A DNA stretch of 64,000 nt from Rugosimonospora acidiphila (GTDB lineage: Bacteria; Actinomycetota; Actinomycetes; Mycobacteriales; Micromonosporaceae), in contig NZ_BAABJQ010000027.1 of NCBI RefSeq assembly GCF_039543385.1, positions 1 through 64,000 on the forward strand, in the 5' to 3' direction. Position numbers and translations under genes: made by a program. Below are positions 1-7,286 of the stretch, in pieces (positions within the stretch are counted from its first letter, which is position 1; every line of letters starts with the position of its first letter). Below the pieces are notes generated by a model. It worked only from the letters and a program-made list of their open reading frames with translations, was not told where the DNA came from and did not search any database.

Positions 1-127
1 CCTCACCCTCATGGATCAGGCCAAGCAGGATGTGCTCAGTGCCGATGTAGTTGTGGTTGAGCATCCGGGCCTCTTCCTGAGCCAGGACCACAACCCGCCG
101 TGCTCGGTCGGTAAACCGCTCGAACAT
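1..127 (-). CDS. clpC: ATP-dependent Clp protease ATPase subunit ClpC, N-terminal fragment
   Basis: Reading the minus strand from an ATG at 127 gives MFERFTDRARRVVVLAQEE followed by ARMLNHNYIGTEHILLGLIH, the canonical start of the ClpC/ClpA N-domain (Clp_N repeat). ClpC is the AAA+ unfoldase that feeds substrates to ClpP in the cytoplasm. Only about 42 codons are inside the window; the gene runs off the left edge. A Shine-Dalgarno sequence GGAAGGA lies about 10 bases upstream (138-144), which fixes the start. The upstream side is the structured non-coding block at 215-665. The match to the conserved N-terminus is nearly residue for residue, so the call is firm although short. Confidence 0.93.
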   Translation of the reverse strand, partial: MFERFTDRARRVVVLAQEEARMLNHNYIGTEHILLGLIHEGE

Positions 128-214
128 GATCATCACATCCTTCCGGGGGTCCACGCGTCCCGCCCAACACGGACGCAGAGCGCCACAGGCGGAGGTAATC
201 GCGCTGAAATGGTT

Positions 215-665
215 GCCGCGCTGAGTCGGAGCCTCTTGGCCCTCTACGGTCAGCGTGGGCGACCGGACAAGGCTCGGGCAGGCGCACTGCCCTACTCAAT
301 GCTACCCCGCCCCCGCGTCGCTTTTGATTCGCCAACGCGGCCGACCGGCCCGGGGTGACTGTCACGGGCGCGTCGCCACCCGGCGCGCCGGTCGATCATC
401 ACTCGACCAGTCCGGCTCGGCGCGTCTGACGCCGCGCCACGACCCAAACCAGTCGCCGACCATCCCGGCTCGGCGCGTCTGACGCCGCGCCGCGCCGCGA
501 CCCAGGCCGGTCGCGTGCCGGAAGACGACCGAGACCAGTCGTGCCGGGCACGGCGCGCAGCCCCGGCGGCGGTTATCATCGCGTCAGGGCAGCGCGCCTG
601 CCCGAGCCCGGACGGCCCGCCCCACGCCGGCCGATACGGGCCAAGAGGCTCCGACTCAGCGCGGC
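215..665. repeat. Long imperfect inverted repeat filling the clpC upstream region
   Basis: The arms are 215-292 and 587-665. The outer 27 bases (215-241 against 639-665) are a perfect reverse complement, and the inner 21 bases (272-292 against 587-607) match at 20 positions. The ~30 bases between are only loosely similar. The enclosed ~295 bases hold a direct repeat (412-491). I see no convincing gene in 128-758, which makes this block the main content of that stretch. It could be a small non-autonomous mobile element (MITE-like), a decayed duplicated segment, or a very long structured transcript leader. No transposase or clear target-site duplication is visible. Confidence 0.7.
412..491. repeat. 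Two 27-bp direct repeats, 53-bp period
   Basis: Positions 412-438 and 465-491 are identical 27-mers beginning CCGGCTCGGCGCGTCTGACG. They lie in the loop of the larger inverted repeat, and further degenerate pieces of the unit (CCAGTCG, CCGGGCACGGCGCG) continue to about 565. There is no coding support. Confidence 0.75.
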
Positions 666-758
666 GAGACGCAACGCGGGGATCCGACCGCTCCCGAATC
701 CGAGCACCGGTTCCCGTCGTCGGCACTGTTCGCCTCGAACCGTCGGGAGCGTGGGCCC

Positions 759-1658
759 GTGGAGGACGGGATGGTCGACAACCAGCATCGCAAGCCGGCG
801 CAGGGGCGGGCCCGCAAGCGCGCCATCCGCGCACAGGCCGCCCGCACCGGCGTGTCCTACCTGGTCGCCGCGCGCCAACTCGCCGGGGCGCTGCGCGCCG
901 GCGGCGAGCCCGCCGGCGGGATGCCGGCCAGCCAGGGGCGCACCGTCTACCCGGCCGGCTCGGATAGCCACCGTCGGGGGTTGGTCGAGCACCGGCAGCG
1001 ACGCAGCCTGGCCCAGCGGGTGCAGGACGCCCGGCTGGCCGCCGACCTGCCCGATGGGCGGGCCCGGCACCTGGCCGACCGGTTCCCGCCCAGCCGCGGC
1101 GAGGAGGGCACCGGCGCCGGGCCGCTCTATCACGGCGCCGGACGCTGTGCCGCACTCTCCTGCCTGTACCTGGTCCTCACCCACGAACGCCCCGATCTGG
1201 TGCCGTCGACCGGCGAACTGGCCTGGGAGGCCGAGCTGGGCGAGGAGACCGCCATCGACACGGCCTGCGCCGGGCTGGACCGCGCCGCCCGTCGGCTGCT
1301 GGACGGCGACCTGGCCGGCCTGTACCCGCGGATCAAGGCGGCCGCCTCGGCGCCGGTCGGCGCCCTCATCGGCCACTGCCCCGTCCGGGTACCGGGGCCG
1401 GACGCGTTCCGGGGCGCCCGGCAGATCCTGGACGCGGTGCTGGTCGTCGGCGAGGACGGGCACGCCCCCGGTACCCGGGTCCGGATCGTCGCCGGCCCGC
1501 ACGCGGACGCGACCGGAACGATCATCGGGGCCCTGTGGGAGCCGACCGGCCCGCCCAGCCGCTACGAGGTCTGGCCGGACGGTTGGCCGTCGGCCGTGAT
1601 CACGGCCCCGGACGAGCTGTGGGTGCTGTCCCGGGACGAGCCGCCCGCCCTGGCCTGA
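759..1658 (+). CDS. Hypothetical protein with basic N-terminal helix and KOW-like C-terminus
   Basis: 299 aa, not recognised as a named family. GTG at 759 is chosen because GGGAG lies ~10 bases upstream; ATG at 771 is an alternative. Residues ~10-45 are basic and contain RARKRAIRAQAARTGVSYLV, an Arg-rich helix seen at the start of many actinobacterial DNA-associated or hypothetical proteins. Residues ~225-290 (GTRVRIVAGPHADATGTIIG) look like a KOW/SH3-type barrel as in NusG or ribosomal proteins L24/L27e. The middle is helical and contains Cys residues (GAGRCAALSCLYLV). No signal peptide or membrane segment. It stands alone, divergent from clpC, with the inverted repeat upstream. Function unknown. 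Confidence 0.7.
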   Translation: MEDGMVDNQHRKPAQGRARKRAIRAQAARTGVSYLVAARQLAGALRAGGEPAGGMPASQGRTVYPAGSDSHRRGLVEHRQRRSLAQRVQDARLAADLPDGRARHLADRFPPSRGEEGTGAGPLYHGAGRCAALSCLYLVLTHERPDLVPSTGELAWEAELGEETAIDTACAGLDRAARRLLDGDLAGLYPRIKAAASAPVGALIGHCPVRVPGPDAFRGARQILDAVLVVGEDGHAPGTRVRIVAGPHADATGTIIGALWEPTGPPSRYEVWPDGWPSAVITAPDELWVLSRDEPPALA

Positions 1659-1692
1659 CCGTCCGCCCCGGTTCCGCTGGGCCTCCCTTCGG

Positions 1693-2676
1693 CTAGGGGG
1701 TCAACACGATCTTGCCGATCCCCCGGCGCTCCTCCAGCCGCCGGTGCGCCGCCTCCGCCTCCGCCAGCGGCATCACCGAGTCCACCAGCGGGCGGAGCCG
1801 CCCGGCCGCCACCCGGTCGAGCACCTCCGCGTGCAGCGACCGGATCCGCTCCAGCTCGGTGCCCGCCCGCCCGCCGAAGCCGATCAGGCTCAGCCCGCGC
1901 GCAAGCAGATCGGTCGGCGCGATCTCCGGCGGCTTGGCGGCGAGCATGCCGTAGAACACGATCCGCCCGGAGGCCGGCGTCATCGCGCCGAGCAACTGGC
2001 CGGCCGTCGCGCCGCCGATCGACTCGAACACCACGTCGAGTTCGCCGCCGTCCAGCGCCTCCGGTACGCGGGCGGGCCAGTCCGGCACGCCGTGGTCGAT
2101 CACCACGTCGGCGCCCAGCCGCCGGGCGTGCTCGCGCTTCTCCGGGGTACCGGCGGTGGCCACGATCCGACCAACGCCGTGCTCCCGGGCGAGCTGGAGC
2201 AGGTACCCGCCCACGGCACCAGCGGCCGCCTCGATCAGGATCGACTCCGACCCGTCCAGCCGGGCCGCGCGCAGCACCCCCAACGCCACGGCGGCCTGCA
2301 GCCCGACCGCCACCGCGTCGACGCTGCCGACTCCGTCGGGTACCGGCAGCGCGGCGGCGGCCGGCGCGGCCACGTACTCGGCGTAGGTGCCTGCGCCCGC
2401 GAGGAGCACCACCGCCCGCCGCCGCCCCAGCAGCGCCGGATCGACCCCGGCGCCGGTCTCGGTGACCACCCCGACCGCCTCGAATCCCACCCCGGCGGGC
2501 AACGACTCCGGGCGGGCCGGCAGGTATTTGCCGGCCCGCACCTCGGTGTCCGCGAAGTGGGTACCGATCGCCTCGGTACGCACCACCACCTCCCCCGGCC
2601 CCGCGGTCGGCACCGGTATCTCCTCCAGGACCAGGGCTTCCGGCCCACCCACCTCGTGCATGACGATCGCGCGCAT
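1693..2676 (-). CDS. NADPH:quinone oxidoreductase-like MDR protein
   Basis: 327 aa from ATG 2676, which has GAGGGGG at good spacing; the frame stays open upstream but only this start gives the usual N-terminus MRAIVMHEVGGPEALVLEE. It is a medium-chain dehydrogenase/reductase of the zeta-crystallin/QOR type: a GroES-like N-terminal half, then a Rossmann half with the nucleotide loop GAVGGYLLQLARE and the downstream VIDHG segment. The zinc-binding cysteines of alcohol dehydrogenases are absent. It probably reduces quinones or enones with NADPH in the cytoplasm. It is divergent from a TetR gene with an operator-like palindrome between them, so it is likely repressed by that TetR. Substrate unknown. 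Confidence 0.88.
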   Translation of the reverse strand: MRAIVMHEVGGPEALVLEEIPVPTAGPGEVVVRTEAIGTHFADTEVRAGKYLPARPESLPAGVGFEAVGVVTETGAGVDPALLGRRRAVVLLAGAGTYAEYVAAPAAAALPVPDGVGSVDAVAVGLQAAVALGVLRAARLDGSESILIEAAAGAVGGYLLQLAREHGVGRIVATAGTPEKREHARRLGADVVIDHGVPDWPARVPEALDGGELDVVFESIGGATAGQLLGAMTPASGRIVFYGMLAAKPPEIAPTDLLARGLSLIGFGGRAGTELERIRSLHAEVLDRVAAGRLRPLVDSVMPLAEAEAAHRRLEERRGIGKIVLTP

Positions 2677-2698
2677 GTCGCGCCCCCTCGCTAAGCTG

Positions 2699-2737
2699 AC
2701 TGACGGTCCGGTTGACCGTACTATCCGGACCGTCAGT
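2699..2737. promoter_or_regulatory. Operator-like palindromes between QOR and tetR
   Basis: Two overlapping dyads are visible. ACTGACGGTCCGG (2699-2711) is perfectly repeated in inverse at 2725-2737 with a 13-base spacer. Inside it, ACGGTC-N5-GACCGT (2703-2719) is a 17-base TetR-sized palindrome. GACCGT thus occurs three times in 31 bases. TTGACC (2712-2717) may be a -35 element. The position, in the divergent promoter region, suggests autoregulation by the TetR at 2880 plus control of the QOR gene. Confidence 0.65.
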
Positions 2738-2879
2738 CCGTCTATCCCGATTCCTCGGCGCCTCGCGTGTGCGACGACCGGCGCCCCGCCCCGGGTACGG
2801 TGACCACGGTCGCGGCCCCACCGGTCCCGACCGGGAGCCCTCACCGGGAGGGACACCGCCCAGAGAGGGGACCGCCCAG

Positions 2880-3482
2880 GTGGTCGAGCGCGCCGACGCC
2901 GCCCGCAACCGCCGCGCCATCCTGCTCGCCGCCGAGCGACTGCTGGCCGAGCGCGGCGTGGAGCACGTGTCCCTGGACGAGGTGGCCGCCGCCGCGGGGG
3001 TGGGCAAGGGCACCGTGTTCCGCCGGTTCGGCAACCGCACGGGCCTCATGCGGGCCCTGGTCGAGCAGCGGACGATGGCGATGATCGAGGCGCTGTCCGA
3101 CGGGCCGCCCCCGCTCGGGCCGGGCGCGCCCCCGCTCGAGCGGCTGATCGCCTTCCTGGACGCCGTGACGGAGCTGGCCACCGCGAACGTGGCGCTGATC
3201 GCCGCGTACGAACACGCGTTGACGAACGAGGAGCACGCCGAGCGCAGCCGGCAGTCCAGCCCCCTCTACCAGGCCTGGCACCGGCACGTCGCCGGCCTGA
3301 TCGTCCAGGCCCGACCGGACCTGGACGGGGAGTTGCTCGCCCACATCCTGCTCGGCTCCCTGCACAGCGACCTGGTGCGCCACCTGCTCGCGCGCGGGGA
3401 GTCGGAGCGCCTGAACCGCACCCTCCGGTACCTGGCCAGCACCCTGCTGGCCGCTCCCGCGACCCGCACCGGCAGCGCCTGA
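2880..3482 (+). CDS. TetR family transcriptional regulator
   Basis: 200 aa from GTG 2880, preceded by GAGAGGGG at ~10 bases; the frame is open further upstream but through the operator region. The N-terminus (residues ~8-55) is a TetR helix-turn-helix: RRAILLAAERLLAERG, then VSLDEVAAAAGVGKGTVFRR, with the usual F-x-N-R following. The C-terminal ligand domain is helical and not diagnostic; it has the AefR/PsrA-like tail common in actinobacteria. It very likely represses the divergent oxidoreductase and itself through the dyads at 2699-2737. The inducer is unknown. Confidence 0.9.
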   Translation: MVERADAARNRRAILLAAERLLAERGVEHVSLDEVAAAAGVGKGTVFRRFGNRTGLMRALVEQRTMAMIEALSDGPPPLGPGAPPLERLIAFLDAVTELATANVALIAAYEHALTNEEHAERSRQSSPLYQAWHRHVAGLIVQARPDLDGELLAHILLGSLHSDLVRHLLARGESERLNRTLRYLASTLLAAPATRTGSA

Positions 3483-3598
3483 CCCTGCCGCTACCGACTC
3501 GCCGCCGCGACTCCGCCAGTCGCCCGGCGCGCCAGGTGTCCCGAACGGAAAATCGCGCAGCGTGCGGGCCACTTGGCCGTGCCAAAGTAAAGCGCGCC

Positions 3599-3649
3599 TT
3601 TCACGCGGTAATGTGAAAATCAGTCAGTTCGCTATGATTACGGCTGATT
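3599..3649 (+). promoter_or_regulatory. Probable promoter/operator region of the deacetylase operon
   Basis: The 253-base gap 3483-3735 contains an AT-rich patch unusual for this DNA. TTTCAC-N8-GTGAAA (3599-3618) and AATCAG-N20-CTGATT (3618-3623/3644-3649) are small dyads. TATGAT (3633-3638) fits a -10 hexamer; no convincing -35 at 17-18 bases. The start at 3736 would then have a ~90-base leader. Confidence 0.4.
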
Positions 3650-3735
3650 AGCCATTCGCGCCGCCCGGCGATGGGGCCCCCTCCCCCACGACCCGCGGGC
3701 TGCGCCGCAATCAGGCGCGAACCGGAGGGGGAGCC

Positions 3736-4740
3736 GTGCGGCGAGACGAGGCAGCGACCGTCGAGCCGCAGGACCCCGCCGCCAGCGAGACACCCTCCGA
3801 ACACGGCCGACGCGGTGCGGTTGAGGCGCCGGGCGAACTCGGCCGGCGAGCCGCGGTCGAGGCGCCGGGCGAACTCGGCCGGCGCGGTGCGCTCAAGGCC
3901 GTCGCGCTCGTCCTCGCCGCGGTACCAGCCGTCGCCTGCCAGCCGGCCGGCCACGCCGGGGTCACGAACGCGGCCGGCCCGGACACCACGGCCGCCCCGC
4001 GCCGGCGCGCCCCGAGGACCACCGCCAGCCCCGCCGGTACGGGCCCGACGCCCCGACCGACCACCACGCCCGAGCCGAGCGGCCGGCCCGCCCCGCCGCC
4101 CGGGGGCGCGTCGCCAGGAGCCCTGTCGCCAGGGGCCCTGCCGCCCGAGGTGACCAACGGGCCGCGAGACCGGCCGAACGTCGCGCTGACATTCCACGGG
4201 CAGGGCGAGCCGGCACAGGTCACCGCCCTGCTGGACGAGCTGGAGCGGGGCGGTGCCCGGGTCACCGTGCTGGCCGTCGGCAGTTGGCTCGCGGACCAGC
4301 CGCAGTTGGCGAAGCGGATCCTCGACGGCGGGCACGAGCTGGGCAACCACACCCAGAATCACGAGGATCTGGCGAGCATGAGCGCCTCCGACGCGTTCGC
4401 CGAGATCAACGCCTGCGCCGCCGTGCTGCGGCGGCTGACCGGGTCCATCGGTACCTGGTTCCGCCCCTCGATGACCCAGTACTCCACCGCCACGATCCGA
4501 GCGCAGGCCACCCGCGTCGGGTACGCCACCTGCCTCTCCTACGACCTCGACTCCCTGGACAGCACGGACCCTCCGGCCCCGACCATCGTGGGCGCGGTGT
4601 CGGATTCGGTGCGCCAGGGCTCCATCGTCAGCATGCACTGCGGCCACGCCGGCACCGTTACCGCGATCCCGGCCATTCTCGACCGGCTCCACGGGCTGGG
4701 GCTGCGACCGGTCACCATGACGGAGTTGATGAGCGCATGA
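3736..4740 (+). CDS. NodB-fold polysaccharide deacetylase-like lipoprotein with altered metal site
   Basis: 334 aa from GTG 3736 (GGAGGGGGAG upstream). The N-terminus carries a near-perfect repeat (RRGAVEAPGEL, RRAAVEAPGEL, RRGALKA) ending in a possible twin-arginine signal and lipobox, GALKAVALVLAAVPAVAC. A Pro/Thr-rich linker follows to ~residue 145. The C-terminal ~185 aa is a NodB-like domain: VALTFHGQGEP stands where typical deacetylases have TFDDG, and GHELGNHTQNH supplies the H-x3-H metal pair; the RPS motif is FRPSMTQ and the C-terminal His motif MHCGH. The first Asp-Asp of motif 1 is replaced by His-Gly, a variant I associate with a secreted actinobacterial subgroup. It overlaps the next gene by 4 bases. 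Substrate unknown. Confidence 0.82.
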   Translation: MRRDEAATVEPQDPAASETPSEHGRRGAVEAPGELGRRAAVEAPGELGRRGALKAVALVLAAVPAVACQPAGHAGVTNAAGPDTTAAPRRRAPRTTASPAGTGPTPRPTTTPEPSGRPAPPPGGASPGALSPGALPPEVTNGPRDRPNVALTFHGQGEPAQVTALLDELERGGARVTVLAVGSWLADQPQLAKRILDGGHELGNHTQNHEDLASMSASDAFAEINACAAVLRRLTGSIGTWFRPSMTQYSTATIRAQATRVGYATCLSYDLDSLDSTDPPAPTIVGAVSDSVRQGSIVSMHCGHAGTVTAIPAILDRLHGLGLRPVTMTELMSA

Positions 4741-5951
4741 ACCGCACCTCTCGCTATCTCAAGTTCGGGGCCGTCAGCATCGGCGTGAGCCTCGTCGTCG
4801 CGGCCGCCTGCACCAGCCACGACAAGGCCGCTGTTCGCGTGCCGGATCCCATGCCCAACATGCCGGCGATGCACTCCGTCCAGCCGGTGCAGACCGCCAA
4901 CGCCGAGGCCGCCGGCGGCGCGCCGCTGCCCGGCATGCCGCCGGTACTGGACCCGGACGACCTGTACGCGGCGGATCGGCCGGGCGACCTGTCCGACGCC
5001 GTCAAGGGCGACCCGTACCGGATCTACGTACCCAACAACGGCAGCGACACGGTGTCGGTGATCGACCCGACCACGTACAAGGTGATCGACACCGTACCGG
5101 TGCCGCACAGCCCCGAACACGTGGTGCCGTCGTGGGACCTGCGCACCCTGTGGGTCAACAGCGACCAGGGCAACGCGGTGACCCCGATCGACCCGGCGAC
5201 CGGCAGGTTCGCCGACCCGGTACCGGTCAACGACCCCTATAACCTCTATTTCACCCCGGACGGCAGGTACGCGGTGGTGATGGCCGAGGCGGCGCACCAG
5301 ATCGTGTTCCGCGATCCGCACACCATGCAGACCATCAAGACCATCGACGTCACCTGCGACGGGGTCAACCACGCGGATTTCTCGGCGGACGGGCGCTACA
5401 TGATCGCGAGCTGCGAGTTCTCCGGCGACCTGCTCAAGATAGACGTCGCGAACCAAAAGATCATCGCTCAGCAGCGGCTGCCCGGGCTCAACCCCATGCC
5501 GCAGGACGTGAAGGTCTCCCCCGACGGCAAGACCTGGTACATCGCGGACATGCAGTCCAGCGGGGTGTGGATCCTCGACGGGGACGCCTTCGGCAAGCCG
5601 ACCTACCTGGCCACCGGGGACGGGGCGCACGGCCTGTACATCAGCCGGGACTCCAGCAGCATGTACGTCACCAATCGGGGCGAGGGCTCCATCTCGGTGC
5701 TGGATTTCGCGACCGGCAAGCTGACCGCCAAGTGGAAGATTCCCGGCGGCGGCAGCCCGGACATGGGCGGGCTGTCCCCCGACGGCAAGGTGCTGTGGCT
5801 GTCCGGCCGGTACAACTCGGAGGTATACGCGATCGACACCGGCGACGGACACCTCATCGCGAGGATCCCGGTCGGTACGCAACCGCACGGACTGTGCGTC
5901 TGGCCGCAGCCGGGCCGGTACTCGCTGGGCCACACCGGCATCCTGCGCTAG
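4737..5951 (+). CDS. YVTN/YncE-type beta-propeller lipoprotein
   Basis: 404 aa; its ATG overlaps the deacetylase stop (ATGA), so the two are co-translated. The signal peptide with lipobox is VSIGVSLVVAAACTSH (Cys at ~25). Residues ~35-75 are Met/Pro-rich (PDPMPNMPAMHSVQ), possibly a metal-binding or flexible tether. Then come about seven propeller blades of the YVTN class, for example YVPNNGSDTVSVIDPTTYKV, FTPDGRYAVV, FSADGRYMIASC, VSPDGKTWYIAD and YVTNRGEGSISVLD. Such proteins are surface-attached and often act as scaffolds or binders; catalytic activity is not evident. The pairing with a NodB-like lipoprotein suggests a joint cell-envelope role. Confidence 0.85.
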   Translation: MNRTSRYLKFGAVSIGVSLVVAAACTSHDKAAVRVPDPMPNMPAMHSVQPVQTANAEAAGGAPLPGMPPVLDPDDLYAADRPGDLSDAVKGDPYRIYVPNNGSDTVSVIDPTTYKVIDTVPVPHSPEHVVPSWDLRTLWVNSDQGNAVTPIDPATGRFADPVPVNDPYNLYFTPDGRYAVVMAEAAHQIVFRDPHTMQTIKTIDVTCDGVNHADFSADGRYMIASCEFSGDLLKIDVANQKIIAQQRLPGLNPMPQDVKVSPDGKTWYIADMQSSGVWILDGDAFGKPTYLATGDGAHGLYISRDSSSMYVTNRGEGSISVLDFATGKLTAKWKIPGGGSPDMGGLSPDGKVLWLSGRYNSEVYAIDTGDGHLIARIPVGTQPHGLCVWPQPGRYSLGHTGILR

Positions 5952-5970
5952 GCAGGACGCCGGCGCCGGA

Positions 5971-6360
5971 TCAGCCGCCGAGCGCGGACTTGCCGAACAG
6001 CACCGAGTACCCGGACGGAAGCTGGCCGAGGACGTCCTTGACCTCGCCGCCGCTCACCCCGTCCGCCACCGTGGACAGCACGGCGCTGGCGTCCCACTGG
6101 GCGGTGCGCTCGGTGGCGCCGGTGACCTCGGCGATCCGGCGCAGGAACTCGTGCACGCTGAACGTCTCCGGGTCGCCCGCGTACGCGGTCAGAGTGTTGG
6201 CCGCCTGGTCTGGCAGCTGGGCCGCGAGATCCTCGGCCTCCTGCGCGGTGAGCCGGTCGGCGAGCACGCGCAGCACCACCTGGGTCGTCCACTCCGCCTC
6301 GTTCCGGTCGGCGTATTCACCGCGCTCCCGGACCTGGGCGAGAAACTGGTCGTATCGCAT
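5971..6360 (-). CDS. DUF2267 family protein
   Basis: 129 aa from ATG 6360 with AGGGGGC upstream. The sequence MRYDQFLAQVRERGEY, then ATRVVL-like TTQVVLRVLADRLTAQEAED and the second half HEFLRRIAEVTG...VLGQLPSGYSVLFG, is the two-repeat helical DUF2267 pattern. Function unknown; members often sit in stress-related actinobacterial loci. It follows the 67-aa gene at 6386-6589 by 25 bases, so the two are probably one transcript. Cytoplasmic, no membrane segment. Confidence 0.85.
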   Translation of the reverse strand: MRYDQFLAQVRERGEYADRNEAEWTTQVVLRVLADRLTAQEAEDLAAQLPDQAANTLTAYAGDPETFSVHEFLRRIAEVTGATERTAQWDASAVLSTVADGVSGGEVKDVLGQLPSGYSVLFGKSALGG

Positions 6361-6385
6361 GTCTGCCCCCTGGGGTCGCGAGCGC

Positions 6386-6589
6386 CTAGATCGCGGGCCG
6401 CGGGTCGTCGGAGTCCGAATCCGGCTGCCCGCGCTCGCCACGGCTCATGCCGGACGCCGACGACTCCGGGACGAGTCCGCACGCTTCCAACAGCTCTTCC
6501 CTGGTCATCGGGTCGGTGTCCTCCATCGCCGCGGCCGCGCGGTTGCGGCTGGCGGTACCGTTCTTGCCCAGGCTCCTGTCCCTGCTCAT
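6386..6589 (-). CDS. Small acidic hypothetical protein (67 aa)
   Basis: ATG 6589 is preceded by AAGGGGGAAT, a good ribosome site, which favours it over an upstream in-frame ATG. The peptide starts MSRDRSLGKNGTASRNRAAA, has a helical middle (MTREELLEACGLVPESS) and an acidic, Ser/Asp-rich tail (QPDSDSDDPRPAI). Not recognised. It sits 25 bases upstream of the DUF2267 gene on the same strand; a shared stress role is only a guess. Confidence 0.6.
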   Translation of the reverse strand: MSRDRSLGKNGTASRNRAAAAMEDTDPMTREELLEACGLVPESSASGMSRGERGQPDSDSDDPRPAI

Positions 6590-6762
6590 GATTCCCCCTT
6601 GTCGGGATCGGCCGTGCCGCCGAGAACCGAGCGGCATCGCCGCACACCTCGGCCACCGCTCCTTATATCCATGTTCGACGCGGCGGGGTGAGGGCTCATC
6701 GCCTGTGCGAGGTGAACCGGAAGGGGCCGCCGGTTTCCGTGCCGGGGGATCAGTGCAGGGGA

Positions 6763-7203
6763 TCAGTGCAGGCAGAACTCATTGCCCTCCGGGTCGGACA
6801 TCACCACGCCGTACTGGTCCATGCCGGGCGGGGCGTTGACCCGGAGCCGGGTGGCGCCCGCCGCCACCAGGCGGTCCGCCTCAGCCTCCACCCGCGCCCG
6901 CCGGGTCGCCAGCGGCACCGACCGCCCGCCGCCGACGGCCAGGTCGAGGTGCAGACGGTTCTTCAGGGTCTTGCCCTCCGGCACCTGCTGGAAGTAGAGG
7001 CGCGGCCCGGCGCCGTCCGGGTCGACCACCGAGTCGCCGTCGTTCAGCTCCTCCTCGGGCACGCCGATGCTGCGCAGGAAGGCCGGCCAGTCGTCGAACC
7101 CGGCCGGCGGCGCTTCGGAGCGGTAATGCAGCGCCTCGGCCCAGAACCGGGCCAGTCGCGCGGGGTCGGCGCAGTCGAAGGTCACCTGTACCTGGATCGC
7201 CAT
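6763..7203 (-). CDS. VOC (glyoxalase/bleomycin-resistance fold) protein
   Basis: 146 aa from ATG 7203. The pattern is a single-protein VOC fold with two beta-alpha-beta-beta-beta units: MAIQVQVTFDCADPARLARF at the start, PRLYFQQVPEGKTLKNRLH in the middle and DPEGNEFCLH at the end. The second half ends with the E-F-C motif common to actinobacterial 'glyoxalase-like' proteins. Candidate metal ligands include the His of RLHLDL and the Glu of GNEFC. Substrate cannot be read from sequence. It stands alone, convergent with nothing obvious. A short duplication GGGATCAGTGCAGG sits at its 3' end. Confidence 0.85.
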   Translation of the reverse strand: MAIQVQVTFDCADPARLARFWAEALHYRSEAPPAGFDDWPAFLRSIGVPEEELNDGDSVVDPDGAGPRLYFQQVPEGKTLKNRLHLDLAVGGGRSVPLATRRARVEAEADRLVAAGATRLRVNAPPGMDQYGVVMSDPEGNEFCLH

Positions 7204-7286
7204 GCGGGGATTCTGCCGGATCGCGGCGCACCCCGGCACCCCCTGCGACCGCCGCCGCGAGCCGGGTCGGCTCGCCGGTCGGAGAA

